Below, one piece after another: positions 1 through 9,039 of a stretch of 12,100 nt of DNA. Made by a program: the position numbers and the translations under genes. Below the pieces are notes generated by a model. It made no database searches. It had not been told where the DNA came from and saw only the letters and a list, made by a program, of their open reading frames with translations. Numbering within the stretch: the stretch's first letter is position 1; each line of letters opens with the position of its first letter. Location of the stretch: positions 1-12,100 of the forward strand of contig RWJK01000683.1 in NCBI GenBank assembly GCA_004335835.1. The letters are read 5' to 3'. The stretch comes from Scenedesmus sp. ARA3 (lineage: Eukaryota; Chlorophyta; Chlorophyceae; Sphaeropleales; Scenedesmaceae).

Positions 1-239
1 CCCAAGTGCCACACAGCATGCCTGGCTGTGTGCTCGGCACAACTCCATGTACGGCATGACATCGAGACAGCTAGCAGATGTCAATAGGGTGTACTGTTTC
101 ATACCCTGCAACCTCACAGCCTGACAGCTCCTCTGCTGGTTGACCTCCTGTGTGTGAGCACCGCACGTCACCGTAGAGGTGCTGGTGCCATGCCTCAGGC
201 AGTTGGTTACACCCCTGTGTTCACCTATTCACCTATTCA
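1..239. other. Intergenic, no gene recognised
   Basis: No splice-supported coding block is visible. A duplicated octamer CACCTATT sits at about 221-236, just before the repeat that starts near 240. Confidence 0.5.
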
Positions 240-385
240 TATACACCCGGACGAATGAGAATGAGGACGGAGACTGTGGCCTTCCGGCCAGCTTTACTTT
301 GCGTGTTACACCTGCTCTTCCGCCACCAACTGCTCCGGATCCACTGAGGCTACGACGGAAGGCAATGGCTCACTGCACGTTTGGG
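240..385. repeat. Diverged copy of the repeat at 7961-8150
   Basis: Patches in the same order and orientation match 7961-8150: ACCCGGACGA-TGAG, CGGAGACTGT, CCTT-GGCCA, GTTAC, a GGATCCACTG-like block, and GG-AGGCAATG-CTCAC near 359-375. Between the patches the two diverge, with small gaps. The colinear order argues for common descent from one interspersed element. The boundaries are approximate, and the match fades after about 385. Confidence 0.45.
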
Positions 386-440
386 CGTGACGTCCCTTTA
401 AAGCTTAAGTTTGAGCGCGCGAGGCGCAGGGAGAGCGTCG

Positions 441-3071
441 TGGAGCAGTAACAATCTTTGAATACGTCGGATCAGGCCAGATATGCAGCCTCTTAAACTA
501 TTAAACAATGCAATATAACAAGTGTGCATATTACGCCGTCTAGTTACACCTCATCGCCAGGTTCAATGGCTTCTGGTGTTTTGGGTTGTGGGTTTTGACT
601 TTGCCAGAGTTTGCAGGCAGGTGTTTCCACATAGCACGTCCCGAAAAAACACTTCTCATTGTAAAAAAGGTAATGAAGTGCTCCGTAGGGGCTGGGAGGG
701 GTGGGAGAGTGGCCGGATGGCTTCATACCAGGCAGCAGCTGCAGCAGCTCAGCACTTGCACCCATGAGTGCATGCGAAACGGCGCGTCCCTCGCACACAA
801 GCAAGGAAACAATCGTCCGGGATACGGAGTCGAGACTGCTCTGTGGATGCGTAGGCGAGGGGTAAGGGCGGTTCAGGCGGAGAAATTGTCGAGGCCGGTT
901 GAGGTTCTCGCAGAGTTGGTGAGGTTTCAAAAATATCATATGGGTCAGACCCCGTCACTTTGTGGACTATTCTCTTTCAATTAAAATTTTTTTCCTGAGT
1001 AGACGACACGATCAGCGGCTCCGTTGCATCGGAAAAGGACTTGCGACATTTCAAATGCTGAGACGTCAATCGGATTGGTAATCGATCGGATTGGTAATCG
1101 ACGAATCGCGACCACGTGGTGCACCCGAACTCTCCTCATTTGAAGGCTTGGATAACCACAAATACTTCGTTCGACTCCTTCCATCTGCTTCACATGCTAA
1201 AATACTTGATAAACTCCATGTTACGAACATGTGCAGCTGATATCAAAGTGTTTGTATGGTGTCACACCAGAACGGTTATGAGATGGTGCAATGTCAATGT
1301 GGCTGGCCCTGTGCGAACAGCGTGTGAAGCAGCATCACCAGGGCAGCAGTGCTGTTTATAGGTAGTTCACATGCACGCAATTCAAGTGTAGCTGCATGAC
1401 TGAATGAGTTCATTGCATTCAAATCTAATGTTGGTGTGTGCCGACAGCAGCAGAAGATACCGTTCATGGCTTTAGACTCACAGTTGTGGTGATTGGTCAA
1501 ACAACAAAGCTCTACAATCCCCTGAGTTTCGATCAATCGGTGAATCTTCATCTGGTGAAGCCTTCGAGTGGATATCTCCTCGAGCTTTGAATGTTTTGGT
1601 TCAGCCGGCTACGCCCACGTTTCCCTCACTTGTAAATGATGCTAATGTCGTGTTATTTATGACGTTCTTCTTACCGTTCGACCATAGTATTTACGGTAGC
1701 TCTTGCTGCTGTTACATTGTTACACACGTTGCTTCGACGGTTGCCCTACCAAACAGGATGCATGGTGATGCTGGCATGTTAGCCGTGTAGCATCAGTCAA
1801 GTTTAAGTGTTAGTTAAGCTGGCTTGACGCAGGAGGCAGCTGTATATGAATCACATTTTTCCTCGGCGGGAACAGTGCTGCCGACTCGCCACTCTCAATG
1901 CCGACAGCTGCTACGTTGCCAACCTAACCACATAGTTGAGCGTTGATCTCGTTTCTAGGTGAGAGAGAAGTTTCCCCAGCGGGGCGCCGGGCAGCCAGCC
2001 TGCAGGCTCCAGCTGGTCAGGGAGCCTGTGCGCCCAACATGACCAAGCAGCCTGCGCAAGCCGAATCGTGCTGCAACAGCACCTGCGAACAATTCGAATA
2101 GCATTTTTAAAGACACAATGAAAGCGTTGCGCTGGTATTTTGCTTTGATTCAGCAGCAGCACTGGACGACCACCAGGCTCGTCAGGGCTCGTGCTGCTGC
2201 TATCTCGCCCAGCGAAACAAACCAAGGCGACGGCCAGAGACAACATCCTCTGACACTAAACTTTAATCTGTTGTCTTTTGCTGTTTGTGCTGCTGGCTAG
2301 GCAGGCCAAATCATTCGCAAAGAGCAGTACTGCTGCACAGGGGCAGCTGCAAAGCCAGCAGCAGCTGCAGCACACCTGCGTTAACACAAGAAGGTGGGCA
2401 GGAGCTTGTCGCACAATGCCTTGAGACAGCAGTAGCAGAATTGCAATGCAGGCTAAGAACTGCTGCAGCAAAGAAAGGTCTGCATATGTGCTTCCAATGG
2501 GGTAATCACCCCTTACAACGTACGAACCTAGCATCCCGGAATTAAGACAAATCCAGCATTTGAGTGGGCAGAATGCGCAGTCGACACTGGGCACATCGCG
2601 CAGTGATGTTGTTGCAAACTCTACAAACCCCATCTCCATTTAACAACATAAAATGGTTTTACAGTAAGCGTGATAGTTTCAAGAAACCAAATATCCAAAA
2701 AGAAATACGCTCTTCACAAAAAAGCTGAATAATAATTATAGGTGAAACAAGCAACATCACGTCGCCTGGAGTGTCACGCCCAGTGACGCGGCAGGTTTAC
2801 AGTATGCAATCAACCAAGTTGTTTGATTATTGCTTTCCTAACATTATTGTGTTTACGTTAACGTACGCACTAATTGTTTAGCTCAGGGTTGTAATGATTT
2901 GACATGCATGGGCCTCATGGCTTGACCCGCATGCCACTGAAGTGGAGGTCCGGCGGCTGCCGCATCACACCATTGGAAAACCAGCAAAAAGCAGCCAAAC
3001 ACTCAGTCACTCAGATACATCCCTCACTTGCAGATGCGTTTTCATCCAGCTAAACTGCCATATTGGCAACT
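441..3071. other. Long intergenic stretch upstream of the main gene
   Basis: No convincing exon was found on either strand. Open frames here (for example 544-939 on the minus strand, 131 codons) lack recognisable motifs and look like chance. The stretch around 2641-2880 is AT-rich. The promoter and 5' leader of the downstream gene probably lie in the last few hundred bases, but I see no clear TATA box or other core element. Confidence 0.45.
1069..1100. repeat. Perfect 16-bp tandem duplication
   Basis: The unit ATCGGATTGGTAATCG occurs twice back to back (1069-1084, 1085-1100). It lies in intergenic DNA and is typical of replication slippage. Confidence 0.9.
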
Positions 3072-3173
3072 ATGGTTGTTTCTAGCTGCTTGCTGCTGCT
3101 GCTCCTGCTGCTGCTGGTGGTGCTGCGGCTGCTGAAACAGGCTGACCTGCGTGACACCAAGGATCGTCGTTAG
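3072..3173 (+). other. Upstream short reading frame, 33 residues, leucine-rich
   Basis: ATG at 3072 opens a frame that starts MVVSSC, continues with an almost unbroken run of Leu/Val, then a charged tail ending TKDRR, and stops at TAG 3171-3173. It lies about 100 nt upstream of the main start codon. The leucine run comes from a CTG triplet tract (3085-3134), so the signal-like look may be a by-product of the repeat. It could be an upstream ORF in the 5' leader that tunes translation, an alternative signal exon, or chance. No transcript evidence is available here. Confidence 0.2.
3085..3134. repeat. CTG triplet tract upstream of the main gene
   Basis: An imperfect run of CTG units, interrupted by CTC, GTG and CGG. 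Similar CAG/CTG runs recur through the window (for example 9840-9863 and 9952-9966), so this is a genome-wide low-complexity habit rather than a site-specific feature. Confidence 0.8.
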
Positions 3174-3274
3174 GCAGGGCTGTTGCGTGTGCGTGAGCAC
3201 AGCAGCAGGCTACCCTTTGTTGGTGCTGCTGGCGTGCAGCACAAGCTCCTCGACTGCCCTCCTCACAGACGCGT

Positions 3275-6159
3275 ATGATGTCCGTGATGTGTGAGCCACG
3301 CCGCAACGATGTGTTACTCTGCTACAAGGCTGCTCTGTCAGTGTGCATCGTGACACTGCTACTTGTGCTGTACAGTGACTTCACAGTCGAGTCTCGCACG
3401 GTGGTGCTGAAGGGCATGACACAGACTGGTACAGGGAGCAGACAACGGCGGTTTGGCCCTACACAGCAGCCGCATCAGCCTTGCACTGTTGCGACCAAGT
3501 ACATATCTTCTGCATTTGAGCAGTCATGGTTGGACAATGTTGCCAGCTGGCAGAACACGTTCTGCGACGCTGCCAAGGCGCCTCAGCAGGTGGCATGGAC
3601 CAGGATCTGGCTTGACACTCTGAAGCAAGAAGCTGCAGGTGACAAGCAGGTAGTGTACGACCCCCAGGTATTTTCCCGCTTTGTGACAACTGCCACATGC
3701 CCAGGGCAGCCACAACATGAGGTCACAACCTGGATAGAGCCACTGGCCCATGGCCTGCGCCACCCAAACGCACATTGTGACATGGGAGCTGATGTTTTTG
3801 ACAGAGGCTACCTACTGCTGGCAAACCAGGCAGATGTGCAGGCGCTGCGCGCTGCCGCCCACCCCCTTGCCAGGCAGGCGTGCCACAATCGCACCTGCCA
3901 GGCCATCTACATGGACCTGGGCTCCACGCGCTGGGAGGCATCACCCACCTCTGTAGGGCAGGGCTGGTTTGTGCGGTGAGTGATGCGTGCAGCAGGAGGT
4001 TTTAGCTGCACTGTATCAAGACAAAGCAGCAGCACAGTCCTTCAAACCATCAAGCATGGCTGCAGGTTGCTCGTGTACTGGCTGCTGGCTTGCTTGCCCG
4101 GCAGCTGTGCTTGTAGCACGCCTTTGACTGCGACGCATGCTGGGCGCACCGGTGCTTGGTCGAAGCCGCCTCTCGCATCAGTTGGTAGCGGCACCCGCAT
4201 GGTCGGAAACCTGGCAGCTAGGCAGCAGCAGGGCCTGAACACCTCATGTGCCAGCAGCAGCCAGCTGCTGTGCCCCACACTATCTTGCTGCCGGAGCTGG
4301 CCGAGCTGATGCGGCAGTGCCCGGTCATCAGGCAATGGCGTGACTCACCTTGCTTGATTGGTGTTGATGATGCTGAGTGTGGTTGGTGTGGGCCGGCAGC
4401 AGCAGCGCATCTGGATGATTGGTCTATGGCGGAGGATGCTTGTGTGCTGGCCGCCTTGCAGGAGCCACCAGGCGCGCGGAATCGACATGGACCGGCTGCT
4501 GCTGTGGGAGGCGGCACCTATGAACCCACCCGGTGCCGTATTTTCAGAGGTGGGCAGCATATCATTGCCGGGCAGTACCAGCGCAATGCTGTGTGTACGT
4601 CTATCATAACAGCCATACCAATGCATACACAACATATACATGCATTGCTCACTGAAAAAGGAAGATGTGTGGCATGTAACTTAGCTTCCCTAGCCTTGTT
4701 GTATGCTGTGATACAACAATCCATCCACTGCCTCTGTGACCCTGTGCCTGCCGCCTGCCGCAGCTGCCCAAGGAGCTCTTTCACAAGTACCAGTTCTTCA
4801 ACATACCCGCCATCACCGACTACAGCGACGCCTCGCACCCAGTGGGTGCATCGCAGTTTTGTGCAGCATTTACAGCATGTTTGTGCGTAAAATCAAAGCT
4901 GGTCAGCAACCAACAAACTGACAAGACAAATTCAAAAAAGGGAATGGGGCATTAGCAGCTGCAGAGTTGTGCAGCGAAGCACGTCCTCACATGCATTGCC
5001 ATGCATTGCCGTTCACATGCGCCGCCTAGGCTGCACAGACTTGCCATGGCTGTACCCCAAATTGTGGTATGGCAGCGCTCTCGTCGCTGCAGCCAGCTGC
5101 CAGGCTGCTTTGAGTGGCGGTCTCCTACGTACGCTGTCAATTTCTTCAGCATTGGCTGCGTAGTCTCGTGAAGTGACCATGGCAAGCATGCAAGGCGCGT
5201 GCAAGTGCAAGCAGTACCTGTCGACTGCAATTATGCAAATCACTGCTGGCTGCAGGTGCGCATGCTTAAGGCCATTGCTCAGCCGGCAGACTTTGTTTCC
5301 TTCAAATTGGACATCGACAATTATGAAGCAGGTGGGGTTGGATGCGTCAATATTGACGAGATAATAATCATGAATAAATATTGCTGGTGATCCAAAGCAA
5401 CAGTGTGTAGTCTTTGCAAACGCCTAACACAGCGCTTGCCTGAAAGTACCGTAGGAAGTTGCAGCAAGCGTCAAGCCCAGGAAGGTTTCAAATAGCGTGC
5501 GCTTGCCTAGGTGTGTCTGAGTATTGTTGGGTGCCGTGCTGCTGCAGCTGCTTGAGCTGCAGCTGCTTGAGCAGCCATGCATGTGCATCAAAGCTGCAAA
5601 GAAGTGACCACCACCTCCACCACATCAAGCGTCAACTGCCTGCAGTGCTGGGGGAAAGCCCTATTTCTGAGCAGCAACTGCTCTTTGACCACTGCCCAGT
5701 GCTGCGGAAGCTCCTGTTGTGGATGGCATGCTGCCTTGCCTGTCCTGGTGGCCCCGTGGTTTGTATTACGCCAGGAGCTGTCCAGACCTCCTGGATAGGA
5801 GATACCGCATGTGATGTACAAACGGAGGCTGCAGCACTAAACAATGGGTGCTGATGCAACTGTGCATTTGCACAGTCAATGCGTGCCAGAGCATGACCTG
5901 CCGCTATGCTGCAACTATGCTGCTGCTGGTGTCGCTGCCGCTGTCGTGCCGCGCAGAGAACGCCATCCTCGATGCGCTGCGTCAGGACGCTGCTGCCGCT
6001 GCCCTGGTGGACGAGTTCTTCCTGGAGTACCATGTGAACTTCCAGCCAATGCTGGTGCACTGGCGCGATAGCGTGGACCCCAACAAGGGCCTGGAAGACG
6101 CATTCAAACTGTTTCTTGAACTGAGGCAAAAAGGGTGGCGCGCACACTCCTGGGTGTGA
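3275..6159 (+). CDS. Five-exon gene for a 381-residue membrane-anchored protein with a possible methyltransferase-like fold
   Basis: Exons join(3275..3975, 4462..4549, 4764..4841, 5256..5331, 5957..6159) total 1146 nt, giving 381 residues plus TGA. Seen: a hydrophobic segment at about residues 14-33 after a basic start (PRRN), read as a signal anchor, so the rest probably faces the ER/Golgi lumen or the outside. A sequon N-R-T is at 205-207. Conserved-looking blocks are DRGYLLLAN (176-184), YMDLGSTRW (212-220), DMDRLLLWEAAP (242-253), FVSFKLDID (302-310), VDEFFLEYH (332-340) and a C-terminus ending RAHSWV. Family knowledge: I associate these blocks with an uncharacterised, expanded family in volvocine algae. 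Inference: DLG and KLDID recall motif I and the KxDxEG motif of FkbM-type SAM methyltransferases, so an enzyme is possible but no reaction can be named. The start is the first ATG of the open frame; 3278, 3287 or an upstream exon are alternatives. The exon structure is much surer than the function. Confidence 0.85.
4991..5010. repeat. 10-bp tandem duplication in intron 3
   Basis: ATGCATTGCC is repeated exactly twice, within the third intron of the 381-residue gene. Confidence 0.9.
5541..5570. repeat. 15-bp tandem duplication in intron 4
   Basis: GCTGCAGCTGCTTGA occurs twice back to back (5541-5555, 5556-5570) within the fourth intron. Confidence 0.9.
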
Positions 6160-6351
6160 GGGGTGTGCAACAACAAGCAGACACAGCCCATATACACTGC
6201 TGCTAGAAGTATTTGCAAGTTGAGGCTACAGCAAGTTCTGCGTAGTTGCCTGGTTAAAATGCGCATAATCGTTGTGCTTGCATGCCATGGAGGCCTAGTC
6301 GGCTAACCCTGATTATGTTGGCAACATACGTGCTGTTTGTTATTTCTGAAA

Positions 6352-6356
6352 TGTAA
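6352..6356 (+). terminator. Candidate polyadenylation signal TGTAA
   Basis: TGTAA is the usual polyadenylation signal of Chlamydomonas-type green algae. This copy lies about 190 nt after the stop codon of the 381-residue gene and is the first one I found after the stop, so 6160 to roughly 6370 would be the 3' UTR. A five-base motif occurs often by chance, hence the moderate score. Confidence 0.45.
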
Positions 6357-6563
6357 CATGGAAATCAACGTTGTTTGGCTTGGTGATTGGCTGTTTTTAC
6401 CGCGACAGAATAGTGCGGTCACACCACAGTCAGCGTCAGTCAGCACACCCTACACTCTTTCACCACCGACGAGGACCTAATCATGAGTGTAGCCCAACAA
6501 TCGAATGTGGCGATCAGCGTCAAATAAGTTCGTACCCCTGGTGCTGCTGCTGTGTGATTAAGA

Positions 6564-6647
6564 AATGTAGTATTCATTGCTGTGTTGTGTTTCTGCCTTA
6601 CGAAGTCAAGCAACAGAATGTAGTATTCATTGCTGTGTTGTGTTTCT
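6564..6647. repeat. 31-bp direct repeat with 53-bp period
   Basis: An identical 31-base segment beginning AATGTAGTATTCATTGC occurs at 6564-6594 and 6617-6647, separated by 22 bases of unrelated sequence. Perfect identity points to a recent local duplication. It lies past the main gene's candidate polyadenylation signal. Confidence 0.9.
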
Positions 6648-7373
6648 CTTGTCCAGTCAGCCACTATCATGATCTTTCGGATGTAACAGGACGTGGTTAT
6701 ACTGCTCCAGTGTTTACATCCAGGATCCCATAATACAATGATAAATGCATATATGCGCACCTTTAAGCAATGCTGGTCCAGAAGGCCGGCCAAGTCTCTT
6801 GGTGCTCCGAGTGGGCTGTTTGTATAGGTTGTTCATGCATGCAGGCACGGCTGTCCAGCAGCATTGCATCGAGCGACTGACATACCTGTTGCACAAAGAA
6901 GGTTCACTAGGTAGCAGGGTCGTTAGATGGCCCTGGGCGGTGCAAGCTGTGACGCCTGCTCCCGGCCTTCAAGTAGTGGATAGACCGCATTGTAAGTTCC
7001 AGTCATGGCACTCGCAGGGCACCACAACAGCAAATTTTATACTTGAATGCATGAAGCAACGTAAAGCAGATGTAATTGACTGGGGTGCTGAAAAGCACAA
7101 TTTCTGGCACAAGCGCGCGCTTGTGGCGCGCCAGCACTGCACGCTTTTTCTCAAAGGTTCTATGTGCTGATGCCTCTGCAGCGCCAAAGGTCAATGGGGC
7201 TGGGGGCCAGACACCAGTACTAATCTAGTAAGGCTGCCTGAAACCTTGACAGTCGGCATAGTCAGCGCGCTCAGAAGTTCATCGTTCGGACTAAAATCGC
7301 AGATTATATGTTATGAATTTGTTAGAGTATATTCTGAAACACTCAAGCCATCCTGCACGTCCGGATTTGCTCT
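6648..7373. other. Spacer with no supported gene
   Basis: A 141-codon open frame (6745-7170, + strand) spans part of this region but shows no known motif, membrane segment or splice logic. A perfect 18-base palindrome, CACAAGCGCGCGCTTGTG, sits at 7108-7125. Confidence 0.4.
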
Positions 7374-7426
7374 GTCTGATCCAACCACGGCCACGGCCGG
7401 GCTCTCCTGGCCGTGTAGGATCAGAC
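7374..7426. repeat. Inverted repeat, hairpin-forming
   Basis: The outer stem pairs GTCTGATCC (7374-7382) with GGATCAGAC (7418-7426). The inner stem pairs CACGGCCA (7386-7393) with TGGCCGTG (7408-7415). Small bulges separate the two and the loop is 14 bases. It could be a foldback element or an RNA hairpin; there is no gene just upstream for which it would serve as a terminator. Confidence 0.7.
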
Positions 7427-7452
7427 AACACTTCTTCATAATCATCTTAGAT

Positions 7453-7605
7453 CTATGTATAACCTGTTCGCTGGACCACGTTTAGATCAATATTTTCTTG
7501 ACTGCACCTGAGGGCCTTGATGACGGCCGCGGAAGGCTCGGCGTTGAGCATCGCAGACAGCTCGTCGAAGGCTCGAAAGCCTTGTACAACTAAACATTGT
7601 GCCAT
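7453..7605 (-). CDS. Small minus-strand reading frame or exon, unrecognised
   Basis: ATG (7605-7603) to TAG (7455-7453) encodes 50 residues, with an in-frame stop just before the ATG. The central part, about 7499-7580, reads FDELSAMLNAEPSAAVIKAL with C- or G-ending codons (GAC GAG CTG, ATG CTC AAC GCC GAG, GCC GTC ATC AAG GCC CTC). That looks more gene-like than the surrounding DNA. It may instead be an internal exon bounded by an acceptor (GTTTAG) and a donor (CTCAG/GTGCAG). I do not recognise the family. It is probably a fragment of a gene or mobile element. Confidence 0.3.
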   Translation of the reverse strand: MAQCLVVQGFRAFDELSAMLNAEPSAAVIKALRCSQENIDLNVVQRTGYT

Positions 7606-7815
7606 TTAAAAATCTGAGATTTTTGGCTGCGGCTCCGAGGCGTTTCATACTACTGCAGCAGCTGTCGACATTTACAGTAGTACTTCTGACAACATGTACA
7701 GCAGCAAGGCACTAAATCCAGATATGCCCCGGGTACGGGTGCAGCCTTCAAGTTTTGGCTCAGCATCGCCAGGGTGGTATTAATATAGTAGGACGTGTAG
7801 CAACAAGCAATGTAC

Positions 7816-7921
7816 ACAGCCGGCAGGCCCCTGGTTGCTCAGAAACTCTAACACCATCCCGGCCCGGGATCCGGCGGGGATGGTGTTAGACTCTCTGAGC
7901 CACCAGGGGCCTGCCGGCTGT
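7816..7921. repeat. Long foldback: 44-bp inverted arms, 18-base loop
   Basis: The left arm (7816-7859, beginning ACAGCCGGCAGGCCCCTGGT) and the reverse complement of the right arm (7878-7921) agree at 41 of 44 positions. The loop is 7860-7877. Such a near-perfect stem could be a miniature inverted-repeat element or the precursor hairpin of a small RNA. No strand or promoter is evident. Confidence 0.85.
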
Positions 7922-7960
7922 GAATTTTGGGCCAAGCCAGAAGGCTTCCCCCTCATAACA

Positions 7961-8290
7961 CGTGTACCCGGACGATTGAGGAACGAAATTATCGGAGACT
8001 GTCACCTTGGCCATTGTATGCGGAGACTGGTACATTTGTTTTTTTTTGTTACCAGGGGGGACGGAATCCTACTGGCTCGCTACCACAGCATAATTGGGCA
8101 AGCCCAACTGCCGGGAGCGGGAGGCAATGCCTCACCAGCAGAACACGTCACAACACCCTATACCGGAGGTGCCCAGCGCCCGGACCAAAAAATAAGGGGG
8201 GGAGTTGAACCCCCACACCCCCTTGGTGTGCTACAGCTCAATTGCATGCCGCACACACCCGACCAACACTCAGTGTTAGCCGCCCCAATA
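7961..8290 (-). mobile_element. Candidate tRNA-derived short repeat (SINE-like)
   Basis: On the minus strand, 8212-8195 reads GGGGGTTCAACTCCCCCC: a T-arm-like stem whose core GGTTCAACTCC fits the RNA polymerase III B-box consensus (GGTTCRANTCC). About 65 bases upstream on that strand, around 8280-8265, TAACACTGAGTGTTGG loosely resembles an A box. No matching acceptor stem exists, so it is not a tRNA gene. On the same strand a nine-A tract follows (8047-8039). Sequence on both sides of that tract resembles 240-385, so the tract may be internal rather than the tail. Ends and target-site duplications were not found. Confidence 0.35.
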
Positions 8291-8633
8291 AAGGAGTCTA
8301 TAAGTGCAAGCTTGTGAAAAAATGGACAGAGAGAGCTGCGCAAACTCTGGCGCATCTCACTAGCGCCAAACCTGCACTGCAGCTCCATGCACAGCGCCAA
8401 CAACGGCTTCCACAATTGCGCCAACAACCCAACCAATAACCGACTCATGCAGCTGCACAACCATATGAGTGCATGCATTGATTGTGGCGCGCAGTACCGC
8501 GCAAAACACCAGCTGCAGGGGCACTGGTACATTACAACTGTGACCTCTCGACATTCTCTGATTTGGCTGACGGTGAGCAGACGCTCATGTTTCCAAGTTG
8601 CAGTAACATTAAGCTCTGGTTCTTGTAATCAAT
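8291..8633. other. Spacer, nothing supported
   Basis: Open frames cross this stretch on both strands but none shows a motif or splice logic. The composition is ordinary, with CAG/GCGCCAA-type low-complexity patches around 8370-8450. Confidence 0.4.
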
Positions 8634-8777
8634 ATGAGCGCAACGGGGCCTGGCATTGCAGAGCGTCAAGAGATCATAACCGTCTTTCTAGAGGACGAAC
8701 AAGGCCAACAACGCTGCCTTTTTGCCAATCAATGGCCATTCGAATTCGTGGTTGTAAGGTTGGGTTCTGCTAGATAG
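8634..8777 (+). CDS. Candidate first exon, 40 codons, unrecognised gene
   Basis: ATG 8634 opens MSATGPGIAERQEIITVFLE and continues through a compact acidic then hydrophobic stretch (DEQGQQRCLFANQWPFEFVV) to a good donor, GTAAGG, at 8754-8759. Read through, the frame adds seven residues and stops at TAG 8775-8777. The alternation of charged and beta-type hydrophobic residues looks like a real folded domain, but I cannot name the family. If spliced in phase 0 to the open frame at 9040-9291, the product would be 123 residues. That link is speculative because a stronger-looking acceptor (TTTTTCAG, ending 9012) does not keep the frame. Confidence 0.35.
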   Translation: MSATGPGIAERQEIITVFLEDEQGQQRCLFANQWPFEFVVVRLGSAR

Positions 8778-8907
8778 ATAGAGGGGTTACACGGGGTGTT
8801 CATGCGGCATACGCCACCACAGACACCTGGTCAAATAGGGTTCAGCATAGAGCTCAACACGGGCCGGCCCTTGAAGAGGCCCAACCCTCGAAGAGGTTGG
8901 GTTCTGC
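8759..8907. repeat. 13-bp direct repeat and adjacent hairpin
   Basis: GGTTGGGTTCTGC occurs at 8759-8771 and 8895-8907. The second copy overlaps a hairpin, 8880-8902 (CCCAACCCTC / GAGGTTGGG with one bulge). Both fall in the possible intron after the 8634 exon. Confidence 0.6.
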
Positions 8908-9039
8908 GTGACAAGGTCGTGCATCCACGTGCTTCAGTAAAAAAATAGCTGTTTAATGTTTATACCGTAGTAGCACTTGATTATCTGACAGGCCAACAAT
9001 ATCTTTTTCAGAATTGACAGCGATTTCGGACCACATTAG

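Larger units (their letters stand above)
3976..5956 (+). other. Four GT-AG introns of the 381-residue gene
   Basis: The introns are 3976-4461 (486 nt, GTGAGT ... TTGCAG, phase 2), 4550-4763 (214 nt, GTGGGC ... CCGCAG, phase 0), 4842-5255 (414 nt, GTGGGT ... CTGCAG, phase 0) and 5332-5956 (625 nt, GTGGGG ... CCGCAG, phase 1). Each junction was chosen because the coding-like frame changes across it and the phases on both sides agree. The joined product reads without stops and keeps conserved blocks intact across boundaries (SHP/VRMLKA and DNYEA/E/NAIL). The introns are rich in CTG/CAG triplets and contain small perfect tandem duplications. Open frames inside them look incidental. Confidence 0.8.

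Noticed and set aside
544..939. 131-codon minus-strand frame with a nearly equal + strand frame opposite (586-984)
   Set aside because: Both strands are open through the same bases and neither product shows a domain or membrane segment. One at most could be real and nothing favours either.
5459..5854. 131-codon frame inside intron 4, considered as an extra exon of the main gene
   Set aside because: Joining 5331 directly to 5957 keeps the frame and gives a continuous block (DNYEA-E-NAIL). Adding this frame would insert unrelated Cys-rich sequence.
6745..7170. 141-codon open frame on the + strand, one of the longest outside the main gene
   Set aside because: No recognisable motif, no codon pattern like the main gene, and overlapping open frames on the other strand. 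Length alone is reachable by chance in a 12-kb window.
8195..8280. A true tRNA gene on the minus strand
   Set aside because: The T-arm and B box fit, but the seven bases that should form the 3' acceptor strand (CTTATTT) have no partner upstream, and the anticodon arm is not clear.
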